Below, piece after piece: positions 37,366-45,761 of a stretch of 64,000 bases of DNA. The notes beneath the pieces were generated by a model. The model did no database searches, was not told the DNA's origin, and saw only the letters and a list, made by a program, of their open reading frames with translations. The DNA is from JANPPS01 sp965246835 (GTDB taxonomy: Bacteria; Pseudomonadota; Alphaproteobacteria; Acetobacterales; Acetobacteraceae): contig CBDFFQ010000001.1 in NCBI GenBank assembly GCA_965246835.1, positions 3,224,001 through 3,288,000 of the forward strand. The letters run 5' to 3'. Both the position numbers and the translations under genes were made by a program. Numbering within the stretch: the first letter of the stretch is position 1; each line of letters begins with the position of its first letter.

Positions 37366-37911
37366 TTAGTTGCGGAACGTCCCGCTCGGCTCCTGGGTAT
37401 GGGCTTCGAGGAACCAGAGCTGCTTGTCCACGCCGCGCGAGACCTCCGTCAGGATGTCGGCGGTGTCCTTGTCCCCGGCGTCATCGGCCTCCTCGATGTT
37501 GGCGCGGACGGCGTTGGCGAAGGTCGCGTAGCGCTCGATCAGCGCCTTGATGTGGTCGGCGATCGCATAGATATCCGTGGGATACGGCTTCAGCTTCGTC
37601 TCGCGGTTCACCTCCTGCACAGTGCCGCGAGCGGTGCCGCCGAGTTGCGTGATGCGCTCGGCCATGGTGTCGACATACTCGTCCTGCTCGTCCCGGAAGC
37701 CGTCGAGCATCAGGTGGACGCCGATGAATTGCGGACCCTTCAGGTTCCAATGCGCCTGCTTGGTGATGAGGCTGAGGTCTATCGCGTCGGCCATGCGGGC
37801 CTGCAGGATCTCCATCGCCACGGCCTTGGCGTTGTTCTTCAGGTCGTTGTTGGTCTTGTGCAGGCGGGCGTTCTGGGTCTGGTCCTTGATCTCGTCGGGC
37901 TTGCTGGCCAT
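37366..37911 (-). CDS. dps: DNA starvation/stationary-phase protection protein Dps
   Basis: A 181-aa ferritin-like dodecamer subunit that oxidises iron with H2O2 and shields DNA. The inter-subunit ferroxidase site is seen in LITKQAHWNLKGPQFIGVHLMLDGFRDEQDEYVDTMAERI (His, Asp and Glu). The C-terminal helix with VDKQLWFLEAHTQE is typical. The Lys/Asn-rich N-terminus (ASKPDEIKDQTQNARLHKTNNDLKNN) may bind DNA. ATG 37911 is chosen over a longer frame that would overlap the MFS gene. Confidence 0.93.
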   Translation of the reverse strand: MASKPDEIKDQTQNARLHKTNNDLKNNAKAVAMEILQARMADAIDLSLITKQAHWNLKGPQFIGVHLMLDGFRDEQDEYVDTMAERITQLGGTARGTVQEVNRETKLKPYPTDIYAIADHIKALIERYATFANAVRANIEEADDAGDKDTADILTEVSRGVDKQLWFLEAHTQEPSGTFRN

Positions 37912-37942
37912 CGTGAAGGCGCTCCTGGTTTGTGGAATGCGC

Positions 37943-39583
37943 TCACAACGCCGTGGGGGGCTCCCCGTTCCGGACCCATGTGGCGCCCTGCCGGCTCGCG
38001 GGGTCCACGGCGATATAGCGGCAGGGAAGCGGCGCCTCGCTGTCATGGAACGCCGCCACCCGGGCCAGCGCCTGGCGGTCGGAATCCGATAGGCGATTCA
38101 GCTCGCGCAGGTGGTCGGTCCAGCTTTGCATGGCCCAGACCTCCATCCAGCCATCGGCGTGTGCCACGTCTTCATACAGGCGCCAGACCAGGGCCCCGGC
38201 CCGGCCCCGGACATGCTGCACCTCGTTCATCGCATCGAGGAACGCGTCCCGGTCGCCGGGTGCGACGTGGTAGCGCATGGTCTCGAGGATGCGGCCGCGG
38301 GATTGCGGCAGATGGGAGGCGATCTCCGGATCCGGCGCCTCGGCCTGGGGCGGCGCCGGGATCGCGTCGGCCGGGGTGAACACGTAATCGAGGCCGTAGC
38401 CGCGCACGGCGAAGGCCAGCACCGCGGCGCTCGCCGCCGCCACCGCCATCGCGACCTGCAGCCCGAGCCAGCCGCCGAGCCACCCCCACAGCAACGAGCC
38501 TGCCGCCAGCGCGCCGTTGAATGCGAGCTGGTAGATCGCCAGCGCCCGCGCCCGCACCCAGGGCGGCGCCACCAGCTGCGCCGCCGCCTGCGCCGTGCTG
38601 GCCGCGGCCACCCAGCCCACGCCGAACAGCACCATGCCGACAGCCGCCAAAGACCAGTGCGTGCTGAGCGAAATCAACGACATGCCAGCGCACGAAAAAA
38701 GGGATGCGCCCAGCACCGTCGTGCCCCGCCCGGCGCGGCCCCGCAGCAGCGGCAGCAGCATGCCGCTCGTGACGCCCCCCACGCCCATCAGCCCGAGCAG
38801 CAGCCCGAAACTGCCGGCGCCCAACCCCAGCTGCTCCCGCACCACGAGCGGCAGCAGCGCCCACGGCGCCGCGCACGGTAGAAAAAAGGCGATCGCCCGC
38901 ATCATCGCCGCCCGCATCGCCGGGGTATGCTGCGCGAACCGCATGCCGGCCCGCATGGCGCCGATCAGGTGCTCGCGCGGCAGGGTGGAGCGGGTGGCCG
39001 TGCGCTTCCACACCACCAGCACGGCGATGCTGACCACGAACGAGGCGGCGAACAGCATGAAGGCGAGGGAGGGGCCGCCGAACACGATCAATACGCCGCC
39101 GAGCGCCGGGCCCAGCGCGCGGGCCAGGTTGAAGCCGATGCCGTTCAACGCGATCGCCTGCACCAGGTCCACCCGCGGCACCACCTCCGGCACCGTGGCG
39201 CCCCAGGCGGGCTGATACATGGCGGAGCCGATGCCGATCGCGAACGTCAGCGCAATCAGCCCGGCGGCATCGATCATCCCGGCATAGGTCAGCACCGCCA
39301 GCAGCGTCGCGGCCGCCATGGTCCAGATCTGTGCCCCGATCAGGAAGCGCCGCCGGTCCATCGTGTCCGCCAGGGCGCCCGCCGGCAGCGCCAGCAGGAA
39401 GGTCGGGATGATCGTCGCCGCCTGGATCAGGCTCACGCTGATCGGTGAGGGCGAGAGCGAGGTCATGAGCCAGCCGGCGCCGGTATTCTGCGTCCAGGTG
39501 CCGAGCGCGGTCACCACGTTGGCGATCCACAGGCTGCGGAACACGCCATGGCGAAGCGGCAGCAGGGCGGGGGGCGCGCGCAT
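37943..39583 (-). CDS. MFS_3-family exporter with C-terminal cytoplasmic domain
   Basis: A 546-aa major-facilitator transporter of the EntS-like MFS_3 group. It begins FRSLWIANVVTALGTWTQNTGAGWLM and has about 12 hydrophobic segments with DTMDRRRFLIGAQ as the loop 2-3 motif. The last ~120 residues (RYHVAPGDRDAFLDAMNEVQ...ADGWMEVWAMQSWTDHLRE) form a ferredoxin-like domain usual in this family. A siderophore or drug exporter role is possible; the substrate cannot be stated. Confidence 0.88.
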   Translation of the reverse strand: MRAPPALLPLRHGVFRSLWIANVVTALGTWTQNTGAGWLMTSLSPSPISVSLIQAATIIPTFLLALPAGALADTMDRRRFLIGAQIWTMAAATLLAVLTYAGMIDAAGLIALTFAIGIGSAMYQPAWGATVPEVVPRVDLVQAIALNGIGFNLARALGPALGGVLIVFGGPSLAFMLFAASFVVSIAVLVVWKRTATRSTLPREHLIGAMRAGMRFAQHTPAMRAAMMRAIAFFLPCAAPWALLPLVVREQLGLGAGSFGLLLGLMGVGGVTSGMLLPLLRGRAGRGTTVLGASLFSCAGMSLISLSTHWSLAAVGMVLFGVGWVAAASTAQAAAQLVAPPWVRARALAIYQLAFNGALAAGSLLWGWLGGWLGLQVAMAVAAASAAVLAFAVRGYGLDYVFTPADAIPAPPQAEAPDPEIASHLPQSRGRILETMRYHVAPGDRDAFLDAMNEVQHVRGRAGALVWRLYEDVAHADGWMEVWAMQSWTDHLRELNRLSDSDRQALARVAAFHDSEAPLPCRYIAVDPASRQGATWVRNGEPPTAL

Positions 39584-39601
39584 GGCGGCGATGGTGGCCT
39601 G

Positions 39602-40132
39602 TTACGGGGCGGCGGGGAAGCCGGGCGGCAGCCGCACCGTGAAGCGGATGCGCACCTCGGGGCCCGCCAGGTTCGGCCGGGCGCCCATGCCCCACTCCGC
39701 GCGCCGCATCGGGCCGCTGGCGATCCAGTGCGTCCGGTCCCGCGTGACGGCGAGGGAGAGCGGCTTCGCGACGCCGTGCAGCAGCAGCGTGCCCTCGATC
39801 CGCGGGCCGGTGCAGGCGCCGGTGAATTCGAACGCGGGATGCCGGGTCACGTCCAGCAGGTCCGGTCCGATCGCGTCGGCGGTCATGTCCGGGTCGGGCA
39901 TCTGCAAACTGGCGGCCTCGGCCTTGACCACGATGTGGCAGGCCCTGGGGTCCTGGTCATCGAGGGTCAGGGTGCCGGTGAAGCGGGTGAAATGCCCGTC
40001 GATCGGCAGGAAGCCGAGGCCGTAGGCGCGAAATGCCGTCTCCGTGCCCGGCGGCGCGAGCGGCACGGTGAGCGGTGCCGCCAGGGCCGGGCCCGCGACC
40101 AGGAGCATCCCCAGCCACCATGGGTTGCGCAT
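39602..40132 (-). CDS. YceI-family periplasmic protein
   Basis: A 176-aa lipocalin-like beta-barrel of the YceI family, known to bind isoprenoid-type lipids in some members. The signal peptide is MRNPWWLGMLLVAGPALA. Family blocks FRAYGLGFLPIDGHFTRFTGTLTLD, FTGACTG, LLLHGVAKPLSL and the end RIRFTVRLPPG are visible. ATG 40132 is preceded by GAGAGAGGG; an in-frame ATG at 40153 would cover that site. It sits 18 nt from the MFS gene on the same strand. Confidence 0.88.
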   Translation of the reverse strand: MRNPWWLGMLLVAGPALAAPLTVPLAPPGTETAFRAYGLGFLPIDGHFTRFTGTLTLDDQDPRACHIVVKAEAASLQMPDPDMTADAIGPDLLDVTRHPAFEFTGACTGPRIEGTLLLHGVAKPLSLAVTRDRTHWIASGPMRRAEWGMGARPNLAGPEVRIRFTVRLPPGFPAAP

Positions 40133-40187
40133 CCGACCCTCTCTCTGCTTCATGCCGTCCTGTTCCGGCCGGCTATGGAGACGATGA

Positions 40188-40973
40188 ATGAGCCTCAAGG
40201 GCAAGACCGCCTTGGTGACGGGATCGACCAGCGGCATCGGGCTCGGCATCGCCCACGCGCTGGCCGGGGCGGGTGCCGACATCATGCTGAACGGCTTCGG
40301 CGACCCGGCTGCGGTCCAGGCGATCCAGGACGAGCTGACGCGCACCCACGGCGTCCGCGTAGCGTTCGACGGCGCCGACCTTTCAGCTGAGCCGGCCGTC
40401 ACCGCTCTGGTCGCGCATACCAGGGAGGTGCTGGGCGGGCCTGACATCGTCGTGAACAATGCCGGCATCCAGCACACGGCGGCGATCGGCAGCTTCCCGG
40501 TGGAACGGTGGGACGCGGTGATCGCGATCAATCTGTCGGCGGCGTTCCATGCGATGCAGGCGGCGATGCCGGGCATGATGGCGGCAGGGTGGGGGCGGGT
40601 GGTGAACATCGCCTCCGCACACGGACTGGTCGGATCAGCGCACAAAGCCGCTTATGTCGCCGCCAAGCACGGGCTGATCGGGCTGACGAAGGTGGCCGCG
40701 ATCGAGGCGGCAAACACTGGGGTGACGGTGAACGCGATCTGCCCGGGCTGGGTGCTGACACCCCTGGTAGAGAAACAACTGCGGGAGCGCGCGGCGCGGG
40801 ACGGCAAGGATATCGCGGCGGTGAAGCTGGAAATGCTGGCGGAGAAGCAGCCGATGACGGCGTTCACCACCCCGGAGTCGCTCGGCGCCCTGGCGGTGTT
40901 CCTGTGCAGCGACGACGCGCGCACCATGACAGGGGCGGCGGTGTCGATGGATGGCGGCTGGACCGCCACATGA
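40188..40973 (+). CDS. 3-Hydroxybutyrate dehydrogenase (SDR family)
   Basis: A 261-aa short-chain dehydrogenase interconverting 3-hydroxybutyrate and acetoacetate with NAD. TGSTSGIGLGIA (cofactor site), NNAGIQH, the catalytic Ser/Tyr/Lys region (NIASAHGLVGSAHKAAYVAAKHG) and NAICPGWVLTPLVEKQL are diagnostic. Helix KQPMTAFTTPESLGALAVFLCSD closes the domain. It probably serves polyhydroxybutyrate or ketone-body use. The stop overlaps the epimerase gene (ATGA). Confidence 0.92.
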   Translation: MSLKGKTALVTGSTSGIGLGIAHALAGAGADIMLNGFGDPAAVQAIQDELTRTHGVRVAFDGADLSAEPAVTALVAHTREVLGGPDIVVNNAGIQHTAAIGSFPVERWDAVIAINLSAAFHAMQAAMPGMMAAGWGRVVNIASAHGLVGSAHKAAYVAAKHGLIGLTKVAAIEAANTGVTVNAICPGWVLTPLVEKQLRERAARDGKDIAAVKLEMLAEKQPMTAFTTPESLGALAVFLCSDDARTMTGAAVSMDGGWTAT

Positions 40974-41941
40974 CCACGATCGTCACGGGCGCCGCCGGCT
41001 TCGTGGGTTTCCACGTGGCGCAGGCATTGCTGGCGCGGGGCGAGGCCGTGGTCGGGCTGGATAACCTCAACGATTATTATGACGTCAGGCTGAAGCGGGC
41101 GCGGCTGGCGCAGCTCGAGGGCCAGCCAGGGTTTACGTTCCACAAGGCCGACATCGCGGACAAGGCGGCGCTGTTTGCCGTGTTCGACGGCGTGCCCGGC
41201 GCCACCGGCATCGTGCACCTGGCCGCACAGGCCGGGGTCCGGCACTCCATGGTCGATCCCTGGGCGTATGTGTCGGCCAACGTGATGGGGCATGTCACGG
41301 TGCTGGAGGCGGCGAGGCGCCTGCCGAATTTGCGGCACCTCGTGTATGCCAGCTCCTCCTCCGTCTATGGCGGCAACACCAAGCTGCCGTTCGCCGAGAC
41401 GGATGCGGTGAATACGCCGGTGTCGCTCTATGCCGCGACGAAGCGGGCGGACGAGCTGATCAGCCATGCCTACGGCCATCTGTATCGCATCCCGCAGACC
41501 GGATTGCGCTTCTTCACCGTGTATGGCCCCTGGGGCCGGCCGGACATGGCCTACTATATGTTTGCCGAACGCATCGCGACCGGCGAGCCGATCACGCTGT
41601 TCGAAGGCGGACGGTTGAAGCGGGACTTCACCTATATCGACGATATCGTGCAGGGCGTGCTGGGCTGCCTCGACCGTCCGCCGGCCCCGGGCACGCCCAC
41701 GCAGGTGTTCAACATCGGCAACAACCGCGCCGAATGGGTGTCGGACCTGGTGCGCTTGCTGGAGGAGGGGCTGGGGCGCCGGGCGGTGATCGTCGACGCG
41801 CCGCGGCCGATCGCCGACGTGGTGGAGACCTGCGCCGACCTCGAGGCGATCGGCGCCTATGCCGGCTACGCGCCGCGGACGCCCCTGGCGGAAGGGGTGC
41901 CGCGTTTCGTGCGCTGGTTCCAGGACTATGCCGCGCGATAG
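40970..41941 (+). CDS. UDP-glucuronate 4-epimerase-like NAD-dependent epimerase
   Basis: A 323-aa extended SDR. The cofactor motif GAAGFVGFHVA is at the start, then GLDNLNDYYDVRLKRARL, HLAAQAGVRHSM, SSSSVYGGNTKLPFAE, YAATKRADELISHAYGHLY and FFTVYGPWGRPDMA. These are the signature of UDP-glucuronate (galacturonate-forming) epimerases of surface polysaccharide synthesis. Product assignment within this subgroup is probable, not certain. It overlaps the hydroxybutyrate dehydrogenase gene, an unusual partner that suggests chance operon fusion. Confidence 0.88.
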   Translation: MTTIVTGAAGFVGFHVAQALLARGEAVVGLDNLNDYYDVRLKRARLAQLEGQPGFTFHKADIADKAALFAVFDGVPGATGIVHLAAQAGVRHSMVDPWAYVSANVMGHVTVLEAARRLPNLRHLVYASSSSVYGGNTKLPFAETDAVNTPVSLYAATKRADELISHAYGHLYRIPQTGLRFFTVYGPWGRPDMAYYMFAERIATGEPITLFEGGRLKRDFTYIDDIVQGVLGCLDRPPAPGTPTQVFNIGNNRAEWVSDLVRLLEEGLGRRAVIVDAPRPIADVVETCADLEAIGAYAGYAPRTPLAEGVPRFVRWFQDYAAR

Positions 41942-41995
41942 GCGAACCTTGTTCCATGCTCCCGCTTGGGCTAAACGCCGCCGCTAACTCCCGGC

Positions 41996-42079
41996 GCGGG
42001 CGTGGTGAAATGGTAGACACGCCAGATTTAGGTTCTGGTGGCGCAAGCCGTGGGGGTTCAAGTCCCTCCGCCCGCACCA
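41996..42079 (+). tRNA. tRNA-Leu (UAG)
   Basis: The acceptor stem GCGGGCG / CGCCCGC closes at 41996 and 42075, followed by A and an encoded CCA (42077-42079). The anticodon arm CCAGA-TTTAGGT-TCTGG gives anticodon UAG at 42029-42031. The extended variable region is that of a class II tRNA, as expected for leucine. Confidence 0.95.
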
Positions 42080-42124
42080 TCGGATCGCACTGAAGACGGC
42101 TTGTGACGTAAGGAATTTGGGTCA

Positions 42125-43456
42125 ATGCAGGTTACCGAGACGCTCTCCGAGGGGCTCCGCCGCGGCTTCGCCATCACGGTCCCGGCTGCCGATATCGAGG
42201 GGAAGCGCACCGCGAAGCTCACCGAGATCGGCCGCACCATCAAGCTGCCGGGGTTCCGCCCGGGCAAGGTGCCGATGGCCCTGGTGCGCCAACGCTATGG
42301 CACGGCCATCATGTCCGAAGTGCTGGAGGAGAGCGTCAACACCGCGACGCAACAGGTGCTGACCGACCGTGGCCTGCGCGCCGCCGGGCAGCCGAAGGTG
42401 GACGTGACGCAGATCCAGGATCAGCAGGACCTGCAATTCAACCTCGAGGTCGAGCTGCTGCCCGAGATCGCCATGCCGGATTTCGGCGCGATCCACCTGA
42501 CGCGTTTGAAGGCCGAGGCGTCGGCGGAGTCGATCGACACGGCGCTCGCCGAGATCGCCAAGCGGCAGAAGGTGTTGGAGCCCGTGACCGAGGATCGTGG
42601 CGCGCAGGTCGGCGACACGCTGACGGTCGATTTCGTGGGCAAGGTGGACGGCGTGCCGTTCTCGGGCGGGACCGGGACGGCGATGCCGGTGGAGCTGGGC
42701 GGCGCCGGGTTCATCCCGGGCTTCAGCGAGGGCATGGAGGGCATGAAGCCCGGTGAGGAGCGCCAGATCAGCGTCACCTTCCCGGAGGAATACCACGCCA
42801 AGGAGCTGGCCGGTAAGCCTGCGACCTTCGACCTGACCGCCACCAAGCTCGAGCAGAGCAAGGAGGCCGTGGCCGATGACAGCCTGGCGGAGAAGCTCGG
42901 GCTCGAGAACCTGGCCAAGCTGCGCGAGGTGATCGCCGAGCGCATTGGGCAGGAGTACGAGCAGGGCAGCCGCATGCGTCTGAAGCGGGACCTGTTGGAC
43001 CAGTTGGCAAAATCTGCCAGCTTCGAGGTGCCGCCGAGCATGGTCGAGGGCGAGTTCGGGCAGATCTGGAGCCGTGTCGAAACCGACCGCAAGGAGGGCC
43101 GCGGCGATCCGGACGACAAGGAGAAGGACGAGGAGACGCTGAAGGGCGAGTATCGCGCGATCGCCGAGCGGCGCGTGCGTCTCGGGCTGTTGCTCAGCGA
43201 GATCGGCCGCACCAACGGGATCCAGGTCGGCCAGGACGAGATGTTGCGCGCGATGCGCAACGAAGCCGGTCGGTATCCCGGGCAAGAACAGGCGGTGATG
43301 GAGTTCTTCCGCAAGAACCCGCAGGCGGCCGAGAACCTGCGCGGTCCGTTGTATGAGGACAAGGTCGTGGACTTCATCCTCGAGCTGGCGAAGATCGAAG
43401 AGAAGATCGTCACGCCCGAGGAGCTGGCTGCGGAGCCGGACGCGCCGTCTGCCTGA
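42125..43456 (+). CDS. tig: Trigger factor
   Basis: A ribosome-bound chaperone and peptidyl-prolyl isomerase. The 443-aa product has the N-terminal ribosome-binding domain with a signature-like loop (KLPGFRPGKVPMALV), then an FKBP-type PPIase domain (GDTLTVDFVGKVDGVPF through ELAGKPATFDL). A long helical C-terminal chaperone domain follows. It stands first in the tig-clpP-clpX-lon block, separated from clpP by 120 nt. Confidence 0.96.
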   Translation: MQVTETLSEGLRRGFAITVPAADIEGKRTAKLTEIGRTIKLPGFRPGKVPMALVRQRYGTAIMSEVLEESVNTATQQVLTDRGLRAAGQPKVDVTQIQDQQDLQFNLEVELLPEIAMPDFGAIHLTRLKAEASAESIDTALAEIAKRQKVLEPVTEDRGAQVGDTLTVDFVGKVDGVPFSGGTGTAMPVELGGAGFIPGFSEGMEGMKPGEERQISVTFPEEYHAKELAGKPATFDLTATKLEQSKEAVADDSLAEKLGLENLAKLREVIAERIGQEYEQGSRMRLKRDLLDQLAKSASFEVPPSMVEGEFGQIWSRVETDRKEGRGDPDDKEKDEETLKGEYRAIAERRVRLGLLLSEIGRTNGIQVGQDEMLRAMRNEAGRYPGQEQAVMEFFRKNPQAAENLRGPLYEDKVVDFILELAKIEEKIVTPEELAAEPDAPSA

Positions 43457-43576
43457 ACCGAGGCCTAACCCGGATATCCGCCGGGGCGGCGTGGCGCTTC
43501 ACGCGGGCTTAAGTTGGACCATGTATGAGTGAGGGCGATCCGCAGGGATGGCCAGGGTTGAAGGGATAGTTGGCAG

Positions 43577-44215
43577 ATGAGGGATCGCAGTCCGGTCGAG
43601 GTTGCTGCCGTGTATTGGCCGTCGGTGACGGAAATCACGGCCCGCGGTGAGTACCGCAACGACATGCTGTCCCGCATGTTGAAGGAGCGGATCGTGTTCC
43701 TGACGGGGCCGATCTTCGATGAGCTGGCCACCTCGATCTGCGCGCAGCTGCTGTTCCTGGAGAGCGAGAACCCGTCCAAGGACATCAGCATCTATATCAA
43801 CAGCCCCGGTGGCGTCGTGTCCGCCGGGCTCGCGATCTACGACACCATGCAATATATCCGCAGCCCGGTCAGCACGCTGTGCATCGGTCAGGCGGCGAGC
43901 ATGGGCAGCCTGTTGCTGGCGGCCGGCGCGAAGGGCAAGCGGTTCGCGACGCCGAACTCCCGCATCATGGTGCATCAGCCCAGCGGCGGCGCGCAGGGCC
44001 AGGCCTCGGACATCGAGATCCAGGCGCGGGAGATCCTGCTGCTGCGCAAGCGCCTGAACGACATCTATGTGAAGCACACCGGCCAGGAATTGTTTGCCAT
44101 CGAGGAGAAGCTCGAGCGGGACAGCTACATGTCTGCCGAGGAGGCCCTGACATTCGGCATCGTGGACACCGTGGTGGAAAATCGGCCGGTGCCGGCGGAT
44201 CCTAGCCGGATCTAG
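43577..44215 (+). CDS. clpP: ATP-dependent Clp protease proteolytic subunit
   Basis: A 212-aa self-compartmentalised serine protease that works with ClpX/ClpA. The triad is Ser108 (GQAASMG), His133 (MVHQPSGG) and Asp182 (ERDSYMS); the helix-binding NSPGGVVSAGLAIYDTMQ is intact. The N-terminus carries about 15 residues before the mature fold, likely a processed propeptide. The gene follows tig and precedes clpX by 182 nt. Confidence 0.97.
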   Translation: MRDRSPVEVAAVYWPSVTEITARGEYRNDMLSRMLKERIVFLTGPIFDELATSICAQLLFLESENPSKDISIYINSPGGVVSAGLAIYDTMQYIRSPVSTLCIGQAASMGSLLLAAGAKGKRFATPNSRIMVHQPSGGAQGQASDIEIQAREILLLRKRLNDIYVKHTGQELFAIEEKLERDSYMSAEEALTFGIVDTVVENRPVPADPSRI

Positions 44216-44328
44216 GCGGGTGACGGGGCTGTCGGCATGGTGTGTTGCAAAACGGTGACCCCCGGCACATCTCTTTCCCCGGAGCCGTGCCAGGGCTGAC
44301 GCGGTGCCTGACGTGTGGCCCGGCGGTC

Positions 44329-44358
44329 TTGCTCCGAATTCGGGGCACGGTCTAGTCT
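44329..44358 (+). promoter_or_regulatory. Possible sigma70-like promoter of clpX
   Basis: TTGCTC (44329-44334) and TAGTCT (44353-44358) are spaced 18 nt apart in the 182-nt clpP-clpX gap, which is long enough to hold a promoter. A CCCCAT box at 44371-44376 might instead belong to a heat-shock element, but its -35 partner is poor. Confidence 0.25.
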
Positions 44359-44397
44359 AAGGCGGTTTGCCCCCATCCATGCGGGGCCGGAGTGACG

Positions 44398-45651
44398 ATG
44401 AGCAAGTCCACGGAGTCCAAGAACACGCTGTATTGCTCGTTCTGCGGCAAGTCGCAGCATGAGGTCCGGAAGCTCATTGCCGGGCCGACGGTGTTCATCT
44501 GCGACGAGTGCGTCGAGCTCTGCATGGATATCATCCGGGAAGAGCACAAGACCCACCTGGTCAAGTCCAGGGATGGCGTGCCGACGCCTAAGGAGATCTG
44601 CAAGGTCCTGGACGATTACGTCATCGGGCAGGCGCACGCCAAGAAGGTGCTGAGCGTCGCGGTTCATAACCATTACAAGCGGTTGGCACACGCATCGAAG
44701 AACAACGATGTTGAGATCGCCAAGAGCAACATCATGCTGGTGGGCCCCACGGGCTCCGGCAAGACGCTCCTGGCGCAGACGCTGGCGCGCATCCTCGATG
44801 TGCCGTTCACGATGGCGGACGCCACGACGCTGACGGAGGCCGGGTATGTCGGTGAGGATGTGGAGAACATCATCCTCAAGCTGCTGCAGGCGGCCGATTA
44901 CAACGTGGAGCGGGCGCAACGCGGCATCGTCTATATCGACGAGGTCGATAAGATCAGCCGCAAGTCGGACAATCCCAGCATCACGCGGGATGTGAGCGGG
45001 GAGGGCGTGCAGCAGGCGCTGCTGAAGATCATGGAGGGCACCGTCGCCTCCGTGCCGCCGCAGGGCGGGCGCAAGCACCCGCAACAGGAGTTCCTGCAGG
45101 TCGATACGACCAACATCCTGTTCATCTGCGGCGGCGCGTTCTCGGGGCTCGAGAAGATCATCGGTGCGCGGGGCAAGGGCTCCGGCATCGGCTATGGCGC
45201 CGAGGTCCGGGCGCCGGATGAGCGCCGGGTCGGTGCGGTGCTGCGCGAAGTGGAGCCGGAAGACTTGCTGAAGTTCGGGCTGATCCCGGAGTTCATCGGC
45301 CGCCTGCCGGTTGTCGCCACGCTGGAAGATTTGGATGAGGCGGCGCTGGTCGAGATCCTGACCAAGCCCAAGAACGCGCTCTCGAAGCAATATGCCCGGC
45401 TGTTCGAGATGGAAGGCGTAAAGCTTTCGTTTACCGAAGATGCGCTAAGATCGGTCGCAACGCGGGCCATTGCCCGCAAGACCGGCGCGCGCGGCTTGCG
45501 CTCCATCATGGAGGCCATTTTGCTATCGACCATGTTCGACCTGCCGGGCCTCGATGGTGTCGAGGAGGTGACGATCAACCGCGAGGTGGCGGAGAATCGG
45601 GCCACCCCGCTGTTCACCTACGGCAAGGAGCGGGCGGAGGGCGGGGCCTGA
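44398..45651 (+). CDS. clpX: Clp protease ATP-binding unfoldase
   Basis: A 417-aa AAA+ unfoldase that feeds substrates to ClpP. The N-terminal zinc domain has Cys13, Cys16, Cys35 and Cys38; Walker A GPTGSGKT starts near 116; Walker B is IVYIDEVDKI. The ClpP-contact loop and sensor-2 region (KKTGARGLRS-like: RKTGARGLRSIME) are present. ATG 44398 gives the usual start MSKSTESKNTLYCSFCG; the upstream in-frame GTG at 44392 is less likely. Confidence 0.97.
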   Translation: MSKSTESKNTLYCSFCGKSQHEVRKLIAGPTVFICDECVELCMDIIREEHKTHLVKSRDGVPTPKEICKVLDDYVIGQAHAKKVLSVAVHNHYKRLAHASKNNDVEIAKSNIMLVGPTGSGKTLLAQTLARILDVPFTMADATTLTEAGYVGEDVENIILKLLQAADYNVERAQRGIVYIDEVDKISRKSDNPSITRDVSGEGVQQALLKIMEGTVASVPPQGGRKHPQQEFLQVDTTNILFICGGAFSGLEKIIGARGKGSGIGYGAEVRAPDERRVGAVLREVEPEDLLKFGLIPEFIGRLPVVATLEDLDEAALVEILTKPKNALSKQYARLFEMEGVKLSFTEDALRSVATRAIARKTGARGLRSIMEAILLSTMFDLPGLDGVEEVTINREVAENRATPLFTYGKERAEGGA

Positions 45652-45657
45652 CGCCGC

Positions 45658-45675
45658 CGGCCCTTGTGCGGGCCG
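45658..45675 (+). terminator. Hairpin after clpX
   Basis: CGGCCC-TTGTGC-GGGCCG gives a perfect 6-bp GC stem 7 nt after the clpX stop. No run of T follows at once, so it may end transcription only partly or stabilise the 3' end. Confidence 0.4.
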
Positions 45676-45694
45676 CTCCCGCTTCCGACATTGT

Positions 45695-45719
45695 TTTGAC
45701 GCGCCGATGCGTGCCTCAT
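45695..45719 (+). promoter_or_regulatory. Possible heat-shock (sigma32) promoter of lon
   Basis: TTTGAC (45695-45700) and CCTCAT (45714-45719) with a 13-nt spacer resemble the sigma32 consensus CTTGAA-N13-15-CCCCAT (4/6 and 5/6). It lies about 43 nt before the lon ATG, a good distance for a promoter, and lon is heat-shock controlled in many proteobacteria. Confidence 0.4.
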
Positions 45720-45761
45720 GGAAGGGCGCACGACGCCCCGACCGTCTCTTAGGAGGTCCGA

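Noticed and set aside
41996..42079. tRNA-Leu as an integration site with a mobile element
   Set aside because: No integrase gene and no repeated tRNA 3' end were seen nearby; tig follows at once.
43469..43485. CCCGG/CCGGG hairpin after tig as a terminator
   Set aside because: Only a 5-bp stem and no T-run, too weak to call.
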